Source: Saccopteryx bilineata
Lineage: Eukaryota > Chordata > Mammalia > Chiroptera > Emballonuridae
Direction: 5' to 3'
Length of the DNA: 64,000 nt
Assembly (NCBI RefSeq): GCF_036850765.1
Contig: NC_089493.1
Location: 187,211,140-187,275,139 of the forward strand
A program made the translations under genes and the position numbers. The notes under the pieces were generated by a model that saw only the letters and a list, made by a program, of their open reading frames with translations, made no database searches and was not told where the DNA came from. Below are positions 55,011 to 64,000 of the stretch, piece by piece; position 1 is the first letter of the stretch; every line of letters starts with the position of its first letter.

Positions 55011-57060
55011 TATATTTACTCCTGTGGAACACTATATTCACTTAGTAGAAAGAGATGGAAAGTAGCCTTTTTCTTAGTTCTCTAAAAATATTTTAAAACT
55101 TTGCAATTACCTGCTATTTAATCATTGGGTAGAATTCCCTTAGAAATCTTCTGGGACTGCTCCTTTCTGAGGGAGTTATATCTTTGAAAAATGTATTTTT
55201 TCATCGATGGAACTTGTTCTGCTCATATTTTTTTCTTTCTCTTCTGAGATATATTCTGGTAACTTATATTCTATAGAAAATGTTATCCTTCTTTTCCTTA
55301 AGTTAATTGGAGTAGGTTCTGTTGATTATTTAACACATTCTCTTTCTGTATTTATGTCTTCCTATTTACTAACATATTTGTTCTTTCTCCTTTAAATGTT
55401 CTCCTTTTCTTTCTTACAATACTATTTAATTATTTATACTATGTTATTATTAACATTATATTATTCCTTATAGTATACATTTAGCTATTTTACATAGTCT
55501 TCTATTGAACAATCTCTTAAATTTAATTTTTCCTCTTTTTTTGTTTGTTTCTAACATATATTTGCTTTAGTTTCTTTTTCTATCCTGTTTTGAAGTTTGG
55601 ATCTAATATATAGTTGGCTTTTTTTCATTCTTTTTAATTTTATATAATTAAGTGAAACAATGACTTTTTCTCACTGCACTCTTTCAGATAAACAGCATTT
55701 ATATTATTGTTTTTTCTAGATGTACTGAAATATTGCTGTTCTATTTGATAAAATAGTGTTCTAAAAGTATTTTTTATTTACAAGGAGAATGATTTTTGTT
55801 CCTACTTTGGTTTTTATAATTCTAGATTATTACATTGAGATATGATGAATTGTTATATACTTTTTCTATGTTTCAGCACTGACTGAAGTTCTCTTTTGTA
55901 ATATAAAGTCTTTTTTTGTTAATGTTCCATTAGCACTACTATAGGCTTTGCACTATCATTATTCTGCTCTACTAGTAGTATGTTTCTGTTTCTCCTTACA
56001 TTTTTCTATACTTATAATATGTGAATGTTAGGGCTGGTTTACTCACATACGTTAGTATTATAAAGCACCCTTCTTTGTTTCACAAAATATTATTCCATTT
56101 ATTTTTATAGGTTCTGCTGATATTAAGGCTGTGATCCATGTTTTCTTATTTCCTTTCCTTGATATAACTTTGCACATCCATTTATTTTCAAATTCCCAGA
56201 AGAATTTTGTTTAGGTATATCACTGTACATAGTACAAAGTTGTGTTTTGCTTTGTGATCTAATATGAAAATCTTTTATTTTTCTATAATTGGTAATTTAG
56301 AGTCTGAGGTATTTTATATCTGCATTTATTCATAGGCTTCTGAAACTACACACGAGATTTATGAATCAAGACAGACTGTTATTACTTATAGCAATAAACA
56401 CACAAGTTTCCTTTTCCCCAATCTTTTACTTTACTCAAAATTTCTATTTGCTTACCCTTGTTTACTCTCATTTTATCTTATTATTTTTGTTAGCCATGTA
56501 ATTTCCCTCTTGTAAAAGCACATAATTTAAATTCTGATCTGTCACTATAATTTATATAATTATATTAGATTTAATTCTGCAAGTCAAAATATTCAGTGCT
56601 TACCACTAACTTTTTGTGTTCTCGACTTCCCCTCAAAATTTCTTATTTGGCTAAACTTCATGTAATAGTTCTCTCTGTTTTTATATAAGGACTAAAAAGG
56701 AAATAGATCCTCTGAGGTGTTCCATATTAAAAAACAAAAAATTTTATTTGTAGACTGTTTACATAGGGGGCAGCATGGTTGGACAAATAATTCCTTAGGT
56801 CACATTTCTTTTACTTTAAGTTCTAATAGGTGTTATTCTATTGCCTTTCATTTTATTTCAACTTTTCTGTGGTCCTTTGTTTTTGAATGTTGCTACATAT
56901 AAATTGCTGTCCATCTGAATATTATTAAAAGATGTGCTTATTTTTTTTTCCAATCTGCTCTAAGGATCTGTTCTTTATCATTAAGATCTAGTATTTAAAT
57001 ACAGTGTATCCCATGTTGACCATTCTGAGTCTACTTTTCCTGGCATATGCTGTGCTTTTC

Positions 57061-57279
57061 TAGCACCTGAGGCAGAGGCCACAGAGCCATCCTCAGCGCC
57101 TGGGCCAACTTTGCTCCAATGGAGCCTAGGCTGCGGGAGGGGAAGAGAGAGACAGAGAGTAAGGAGAGGGGGGATGGAGAAGCAGATGGGTGCTTCTCCT
57201 GTGTGCCCTTGCTGGGAATCAAACCTGGGACTCCTGCACACCAGGCCGACGCTCTACCACTGAGCCAACCGGCCAGGGC
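57061..57279 (-). mobile_element. GC-rich tRNA-derived SINE lacking its 3' part
   Basis: The head GCCCTGGCCGGTTGGCTCAG ends at 57279 with an intact tRNA-like region. The copy breaks off at 57061 within 'aggtgctagaa', so the last ~170 bp and the A tail seen in other copies are absent. No target duplication is seen. 3' loss is unusual for retroposition, so a later deletion is likely. Confidence 0.92.
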
Positions 57280-57559
57280 CTATGTATTTTTTCTATTTAA
57301 ATATTTTGTGTATTTCTATAGAGGAGTCAATTAAGAGTATTAAGAATATTGTCTATTTTTTTTGCCTTCTATCTACAACTATCTTTTATTTTTTTCTACA
57401 TATATTACCTTATTTTGGATTAAATGCATAAATTAAAAGAATGTTGTAAAATACAATTAAAAAGTAACATTTTTGTAGTTTTCATCTACAACAATTTTGA
57501 GATATTTTATATTTAAATTCAATTTTTTCAAGGACAGTTTACATATTTTATTGTATTTT

Positions 57560-59055
57560 CCAAAGTGTCTGCATTTTGATGTGCTTCTTCCATTTTTTTT
57601 TTTGGTTGGTAAAGACTGAAAGACTATGTATGCTTTCGGTTTCCTTCCCTCCCCCCTCCCCCGCCTCCTTTTACCTAATGGGTTCTACCAGTTCAATCCT
57701 TTCTGGCTGCAGTTTATTTGTTTCCAGTATATGGTTTTCCTCGATGGAGACAGGAAACCAAGACACTCAGAAGACCAGCACGTTTCTGAGCTAGGAGCTC
57801 CCCATTTCCCCCAGCTCATGCGGAATATGGTTGATCAACGTGAAACTGGTCGTTTGGAGGTCTAAATGTTGATAGTTCAGTTTTCTGTTCAGATTTGTTG
57901 TTTTAATTTTCCTTAATTGGTTCTGACCAAAATATATTACATTTCTGTCAACTCTAGCAACAGGTATTTTTATGGAAATACCTCTAGGGAAAAAAAATAC
58001 CAGTTCCTATGAGATGCAAAGGTAAGTTTTGGCTAATAGAAACTCTGCGTGGTCACATCAATTAGGTTAAAAAAATGTTAGAATGTTTTGGGATTCATTT
58101 TAATTCCCATTTCTTAAAAGTGATTTAGTATTTGTGTAAAATTCAAACTTACCTGTATTAGTTTATTTGCTTTATTCTAGACATGTTTTAAATTCTCTCT
58201 CTTCCATGAATATATACAATACATTTTTATTAGGAAAGTAAATACAAATAAACTTGACTAGTAAAAAAATAAAAGATAGGTAGGGTAATATATACTTGCA
58301 AATATTTTCCTTAAAAGTATGCAAAGAATATTCTGTGAATAAAATTATCTTTGTAGTAAGTATACATAAAATGACTGTGACTTTTAGGTATCTCTCTAAA
58401 AAAGTAATCCATTTTATTTAGTAACTTAATTTTCCTGGAGATTTTCATACTTGAGTAGCTATGTTGGGAGGTTATTAGTTGGAGACCTAAAATGAGCTAA
58501 AACGCCACAATGGTATAAAGTATCTTTTTGATAAATTTTGCTAATTAAGTTGTTACTGAAAAGTTGCAGAGCTGTGTATGTCCCATGGGAAGGCTTATTG
58601 CTTTTTTGAAATATTCCAACAAGAAACCAAACTATGAGCACTTATGAGAAAACATTATGCACAAGGCCAAAAAGTTAGATGAGCTGAGTCGTTTTGAAGA
58701 GGCATCAAATAATTGATCAGGAAGTAAAACTGTGATTATAGAATAAAATCACAGTTGAATTGTAGCAAATAATTGCAAAAATAATTAAAGTCACAAATCC
58801 TCCCAGTAACAATATGAAACAATTCTCTTTAGTGCCCCACAGGGAAGGAACTTGCTAGCTTTGATTGGGATTAAACCTGGAGGTAAAACAAAAGGAAAAG
58901 TGTGGTCTGGAAGAAATCATATTAAGAACATATTCTCCATTAAAAAAAAAAAAAAAAAGGAAAAAAGAAAAAGAAAAAAAAAAGTTTCTGAAAAGTGAAT
59001 TTGGAAGTTATGTCATTTCCATTTCAAAGGATGTAATTTATTATAATTTCTTTAA
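57560..59055. other. Unique AT-rich sequence with A/G tract
   Basis: A purine-only tract of about 43 bp lies at 58939-58984. Open frames of 60-79 codons lack domains. No firm repeat. Confidence 0.5.
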
Positions 59056-59059
59056 ATGA

Positions 59060-59390
59060 TTTTTAAAAGCATCAACCTAAGCTGGAGCCCATTGAAATCC
59101 TGATAGGTTTCCACCTGTTGGTTTACTTCTTTTACTGCTATGGTAAAATAGAACCAACGTGCTTCACCACTCTGAAAGAATAGGGACTTAATTAAAGGGG
59201 AAACTGGGCTTCCAGAAGAATTACTGGTAGGATTGTTGCAAGCAGATGTTGACTCTGGAAGAGTCAAGTAGCCATTCCTGCATTTAGTGCTTCCCTGGCT
59301 CACATGCAATGCACTCTGATATTCACTGCTGAATGAAACCCTAGCAGGAGAATGAATAATTTCTGAAAATGTCTCTTCCATCCTTTAAAA
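59060..59390. promoter_or_regulatory. Weak candidate conserved block
   Basis: Non-repetitive, balanced composition with TTAATTAAAG (near 59190) and ATGCAATGCA (near 59304). The 109-codon minus frame (59052-59381) has no domain. Conservation is untested. Confidence 0.18.
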
Positions 59391-59394
59391 AAAA

Positions 59395-61650
59395 TAATTT
59401 AGTAATAAAAATGCAACCTGAAACACAAAACACGTTGCTTATATTTCAGTTGGCCTTCATGTTAGCTACTCAATCTTTCTTTTGATGTATATGTTATGAT
59501 CCAGGTGGAAGTATCCACCCAGTCTCTGATCTCTCAGCTTTCTTTGCAATGTAATGAATATGATTGCCCGGGCAAAGGATATACCATAAAGAAAGCCCAC
59601 TACTGAATTTAAAGTACGTAGTTATGAACAACAAATTCAACCTCAAGATTTAAAAGTTCCAATGTTTTAAACCAAATCATTTTATTAATTCTGAATTGCT
59701 TACTAAAAGCCTACCATATCACTTGCACTTGGGAGGGGCATATATTTTATGGTTATTGAATATGTAATTATATAGGGAGAATGAATTCTCCACACAGTAA
59801 GACACTGGAATAATAAGACAAAGTGGTATATAGTTAGTTACAAAACTGAATGCAATAGACAAATCTCCCAATTTGGTGGTTATTTAGCTCCAAATTAATT
59901 TATTCTCTTTAACTGAGTACACTGTAGTATTGAATTTCAAGCAGTCATTTCCAGTTTCTGTTAGACACTGCCAATCTAGCTATATTTAATAAGTAAATGA
60001 ATATTCATTGAGCATATACCATGTCTACACATTGAGTCTTGAGGTCAGGTTCTAATAATGAACAAGTAAGAAATATAGACGTTGTTTTATGTCTTTCAGG
60101 GCTCAGTGTAGATGCAGTGGTTGGGGACATACAGGAGAATAGGTCGTTACAATATGGGGTGATAAATTATATGAAAGGGCCCCTCAGCCACAGAATGTTG
60201 TGCAGTGAGCCAGTAACTGCAACCTGGCAGAGATTGCTGTCCTCACTTCATGCATTCCTAGCCAGGCACAGTTAGGGCACTCCGTCTTCTCCCACTCTGT
60301 CCAGCTGTTGATGCAGACCTTCCCCGAGTGATGCCGTTAAGAGACGGTTATGCACCAGGACTCTACTGTGGAATCCCTGAATGCCATTGATTTGGGCATT
60401 GAAGGCCCAGTAATAACCAGAGGGTCAAGTGCCAACCTGAGCAGGAGAGCTGCATCAGAAAGCGGTCAGTAGTTTAACAGATATCAAAATGGCAGTATTT
60501 AGGTTGGAACAAAGGGAGTCAGGCAACAACTATTATAATTGGCAGGAAGGAAACCTCTTTGAAATTGAACAGGTTTCCCTTCAGCCAGAGCACCTGTTCT
60601 AAGCTAACCCCATGGAATGTTAGACCACTTCGCAGGAAGAAATTCTTACTCCATACCTAAAATATTTTAGTGGGAGGAAAGCAAATGAGATGTCATCTGC
60701 CCCAAATTCTTGGCGTTTGCATGATTTCCTCCGACTAGCAATGAGCTAGAATTGCTGCTCCCTCCACTCACTTGCATAGTTATGCACTAAAACAAAAATA
60801 GAAATAGAAAAAATAAGTGATTTGGGCAGTAGAATTCCTCCAAACCCAGCAATTTTTTTTTTTTTTTTAGCCTGTATTTCCCCAAATGATATTCCAAGCA
60901 TCACAGTACTTTAGCACGCTCTGCCCTTGGTGCTGGTGGGCAGAGCGGGTCTGTAAGAAAACAAGGTGTATTGTGCTGGCTGTTACCGCCCCGTCAGCCA
61001 AGGAGAGGTACCAGCTGACAGTAATCAGGAAGGAAAACACAGTTAGGCAGAAACGGCCCAAAATGTGCCTGAGTTTAATGGAGGTAGAAAGGTGAAGTTC
61101 GCGTGTGGTTCGGTCAGCATGCTGGGAGTCAGTCCAGAGTACAAATTGTACAACTCAGAAAGAAGAAAATGTTAGTGAGCCCCTCCCCCCCAGAAGAAAC
61201 GATCACCTTGAGATCTTGTTATGCAGGAGAATGGGCGTCCAGTTTAAGGATCAGGGCCCCTCACAGCGTGTGGGCTTTAACACCGATGAGTCAGTGGGTC
61301 AAGTGATAGAAATGAAGAAACAGGCCATGACTTCTGACATGGTGGCTACTTTCTTAGGAAAACTTACGGAACGAGTTTAGAGAAATATGATTGTTCCCTA
61401 TAAAGCCAAATAAACCAGGAAGCAGTCCAGGGAATGGGGACTCAATAAGATGAACGCTTCCTTAAAATAATAGTTAAAACTCTATGGGAAGATATGGGTT
61501 AAAAAGATAGGTGACCCCTGTAATAAAAACCTTACCTTTTGTAGCACTTTGCTGCTTAAACAGAACTTAAACCATCTCAGCTGCCGAATGGGGCTACATG
61601 GTAGATTAAAAGGGTGAAATCACAGGCAAAAGGTTTTCATTACATAAGAC
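59395..61650. other. Unique sequence, nothing firm
   Basis: A 10-bp perfect hairpin (CGCTCTGCCC/GGGCAGAGCG) lies at 60917-60947. Positions 60990-61380 have somewhat raised CpG and two overlapping 67-91-codon frames without domains. No exon can be supported. Confidence 0.45.
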
Positions 61651-61654
61651 ACTT

Positions 61655-61850
61655 AATAACTGTTACACTTCAGAGCTTTTATTTAAAGTCTGTGACTTTT
61701 GGTTTTCTAATCTTTAGAATGGAGATAATACACCATACTCATGGGTCATTGAAGTAAAAAATACATGAGTCAATATTTTAAACAGATAAGGTTGCACTTG
61801 GTATACAGTAAGTCCTCAGTAAGTGTTGGCTTTCTCAGCTCATAAAATAA
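61655..61850 (+). repeat. MIR SINE
   Basis: The text 'tctgtgacttttggttttctaatctttagaatggagataatac…gtatacagtaagtcctcagtaagtgttggc' follows MIR through its 3' end (…gcacatagtaggtgctcaataaatgttgg). Confidence 0.82.
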
Positions 61851-61854
61851 TAAA

Positions 61855-62290
61855 ATGTCTGTTGCTAACAGATCCATTTCTTTTATCAAGTTAAGGTAAT
61901 AATGTTCAAGCTAGAAGAAATAGGGGAATGTAAAAACATAAAGCAAATAGTTTAAAACATTCTGCTGTCTATTATAAAGCATTTAATTTTTAATGCCTTC
62001 AAGTAACATCCATTAGATTTTCAGTTTTAAATTATAAAATTATTTGTATAATTACATATTTTACATACTATACACTCCCCAGTTCTTTCAATGATAAAAT
62101 CAAGTCACATTGCATCCATTAGCATGTAAATTGATTTCTTGTAAACCTATTGCACTCCAATAATTTTTTTCCTTACCTTTTCTTTTTCCTTACTCGGTTT
62201 TCTTCTTTTTTATATATGCTCAGTCCTTATGTAATAGCCTATTTATAATAAGAAATAGATATTTGGTCTTTGTCTCCATTACTGGCACTG
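61855..62290. other. Unique AT-rich sequence, nothing identified
   Basis: No repeat or coding signal. Confidence 0.5.
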
Positions 62291-62806
62291 AGCTCCTAAA
62301 ACCCCTGGAATATCCTAAATAATAAGAGTCATAAAGATGTCTTCATATTCATAATGAACCCCTTTCAACCACACACAAGAGTTTGTGTTAATGAGGTCAC
62401 TTTTGAAAAGCACCCAAGGATAGATGCTGATTGTCAGAGGAACCACATAAGTGACTGGGGATTTGGAACTTTTAGTCCCACTTTCCTGACCTCCAGGAAG
62501 CACATATGGACTAGAGTTTGAATCAACTGCCAGTGACCAGTGATGTAAGCAGTCATGCCTATGTGATGAAGCCTACACAGACAGCCAAAGAGACAGGGTG
62601 TGGAGAGCTCCCAGGTTGGTGGAGAATCAGAAGAGGAGTTGCATGCTGAGAGAGCAGGAGAGTTCCACATGCCTCCCCGTACCTTAAACTATATATTTCT
62701 TAAGTTAAATCCTTTTAAAATAAATCAGTAATTTCATAAGTAAAATATATCTCTGAGCTCTATAATGCATCCTAGTAAGTGAATTAAACCCAAGGAGGGT
62801 TTATTG

Positions 62807-63565
62807 CAGTGGTAGTCAACCTGGTCCCTACCGCCCCCTAGTGGGCATTCCAGCTTTCATGGTGGGCGGTAGCGGAGCAACTAAAGTATAAATAAAAAGA
62901 TAGATTTAACTAGAGTAAGTTGTTTTATAAAGACTTATTCTGCCAAACTTAACGAAAATCTGACATAAAGTACTTGGTAAGTAATTATTATATGCTTTAA
63001 CTTGCTGTAACTCTGCTTTATAAATTTTATAAAGTAAAGTTACTTCCCTACTTTATAAATCACCATTACTGTGGAACCGGTGGGCAGTTAGAAAATGTTA
63101 CTACTAACAGAGATACAAAAGTGGCGGGTAGGTATAAAAAGGTTGCCCTGGCCGGTTGGCTCAGCGGTAGAGCGTCGGCCTAGCGTGCGGAGGACCCGGG
63201 TTCGATTCCCGGCCAGGGCACATAGGAGAAGCGCCCATTTGCTTCTCCACCCCTCCGCCGCGCCTTCCTCTCTGTCTCTCTCTTCCCCTCCCGCAGCCAA
63301 GGCTCCATTGGAGCAAAAGATGGCCCGGGCGCTGGGGATGGCTCTGTGGCCTCTGCCCCAGGTGCTAGAGTGGCCCTGGTCGCAACATGGCAACGCCCAG
63401 GATGGGCAGAGCATTGCCCCCTGGTGGGCAGAGCGTTGCCCCCTGGTGGGCATGCCGGGTGGATCCCGGTCGGGCGCATGCGGGAGTCTGTCTGACTGTC
63501 TCTCCCTGTTTCCAGCTTCAGAAAAGATGAAAAAAAAAAAAAAAAAAAAAGGTTGACTACCCCTG
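62807..63565 (+). mobile_element. Non-autonomous hAT MITE with nested SINE
   Basis: The TIRs are CAGTGGTAGTCAACCT at 62807 and the complement of AGGTTGACTACCCCTG ending at 63565, with one mismatch over 16 bp. The target duplication is GTTTATTG (62799-62806) / GTTTATTA (63566-63573), 7 of 8. Without the SINE it is about 350 bp, has subterminal 'cctaccgccc…gggcggtag' palindromic text and codes for nothing. Confidence 0.93.
63146..63545 (+). mobile_element. GC-rich tRNA-derived SINE nested in hAT MITE
   Basis: Full-length copy: head CCCTGGCCGGTTGGCTCAGC, both tandem 'ccctggtgggcagagcgttg' units and a poly-A tail. The duplicated target is AAAAAGGTTG (63136-63145 and 63546-63555), which lies in the MITE 3' TIR zone. 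The 210-codon minus frame at 63180-63812 is an artefact of the SINE. Confidence 0.95.
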
Positions 63566-63785
63566 GTTTATTAGAACCTCTGACCTGTGGTTGGTAGGTC
63601 AGAAGCACTCGAGACAAGCTGGAATTTGTGATTAGTATCTGAAGTAAGGGAAAAGGGATCTTGCAGGAATGAGCCCTTACCTTATGAGATCTGATGCTGT
63701 TCCCACATAGATAGTGTCTAAATTGAGTCAAATTGTAGGACACCCAGCTTCTGTCACAGAATTTCTCGGTGTGGGGGGAAAACCG

Positions 63786-63830
63786 CACACACACACGAAC
63801 ACTCACACACACTCATCCACACACAGGAAG
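63786..63830. repeat. (CA)n-rich imperfect microsatellite
   Basis: ACACAC units interrupted by GAAC and TC, sitting in the tail of the old repeat. Confidence 0.9.
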
Positions 63831-64000
63831 TGGTGTCAAAATCAGATTTTTCTCTTCTCTTGTTTCATCACTGGTTTATCCATTATATATAGCAATTTTA
63901 TTCATATAATTCCAATAACTTTTATCTATTCTTTCAATTTCAGTAAGTATGAATTTAACAGAGTAGATTTTAAGAAATATTAGCTCCTCCCTTCTTTATG

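Larger units (their letters stand above)
52590..57550 (-). repeat. Diverged antisense LINE-1 tract with later insertions
   Basis: Text along this AT-rich tract follows the antisense L1 ORF2 order: 'cattgatggacattcg…gtggaattgctaggttaaatg' (52630-52760), 'gaaaacctgtttcccatagccttttcaacag', 'cattgggttattgatgc', 'gacccggtaatatactaatttaattattgatgctttataac', then weaker matches to about 56260. The match is strongest at 52.6-53.7 kb and doubtful beyond 55 kb. The short SINE, the mariner and a GC-rich SINE interrupt it. Confidence 0.5.
62300..63840 (+). repeat. Ancient eutherian repeat interrupted by a hAT MITE
   Basis: Left of the MITE: 'gtggagagctcccaggttggtggag', 'ttaagttaaatccttttaaaataaatcagtaatttcataagtaaaatatatctctgag'. 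Right: 'gacctgtggttggtaggtcagaagcactcgagacaagctgg' and 'gtaggacacccagcttctgtcacagaatttctcggtgtgggg'. These follow one common old eutherian repeat in order, so both halves are one element. I recognise the consensus but am not sure of its name. Confidence 0.6.

Noticed and set aside
52590..57550. A single intact LINE-1 on the minus strand
   Set aside because: Matches to L1 are diverged and fade beyond about 55 kb, with no long ORF2 frame. Only a degraded tract can be supported.
63180..63812. 210-codon open frame on the minus strand
   Set aside because: It runs through the nested SINE at 63146-63545 and then into hAT and old-repeat sequence. No domain, and the frame is explained by GC-rich SINE sequence with few stops.

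Overview
This window is mammalian nuclear DNA and I find no protein-coding exon in it. It is AT-rich and has low gene content. It carries fossil repeats found across mammals (MIR, LINE-2, old LINE-1, MaLR-type LTR, MER5-type hAT) under a younger layer typical of bats. That younger layer has three kinds of tRNA-derived SINE, several non-autonomous hAT elements (one looks like SPIN), an internally deleted mariner, a solo LTR and a twin-primed LINE-1. Abundant tRNA-SINEs with heads of the types GGCCGGTTGGCTCAGTGG, CTGACCAGGCGGTGGC and GACCTGTGGTGGCRCAGTGG, together with many DNA transposons, point to a bat. A rhinolophoid is my best guess from memory of Rhin-type SINEs, but I cannot verify this. 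The window is probably an intergenic desert or a large intron.

Layout. 1-9 kb is mostly unique AT-rich sequence with a 192-bp hAT MITE, MIRs, an MLT1-like LTR end and a ~145-bp duplicated block (5.13 and 7.32 kb). 9-17.5 kb is repeat-dense: MER5-like, an L2 split by a hAT fossil, a long SINE, a hAT MITE with a SINE inside it, two adjacent nested SINEs, an old L1 tail and the SPIN-like element. 17.5-26.4 kb is mostly unique with L1 and L2 fossils and one SINE. 26.4-27.35 kb is the best regulatory candidate: a non-repetitive block with an orphan CpG-rich core at 27.02-27.18 kb. 27.4-36 kb mixes SINEs, L2, an unexplained CpG-rich promoter-like module (32.28-32.58 kb), a tRNA-like relic (34.33 kb) and a SINE with a newly formed perfect hairpin. 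36-52 kb holds a solo LTR (42.7 kb), a second copy of the 192-bp MITE (44.4 kb), the twin-primed L1 inserted in an L2 (45.4-46.3 kb) and a SINE cluster (48.8-50.8 kb). 52.6-57.5 kb looks like a strongly diverged antisense L1 that took in two SINEs and a mariner element. 57.5-62.3 kb is mostly unique. 62.3-63.84 kb is a three-layer nest: ancient repeat, then hAT MITE, then SINE.

No genes act together here. The useful content is a dated stack of transposon insertions, many with target-site duplications readable in the sequence, plus a few candidate non-coding regulatory blocks that need comparative alignment. I did not find a new multi-gene biological system and do not claim one.
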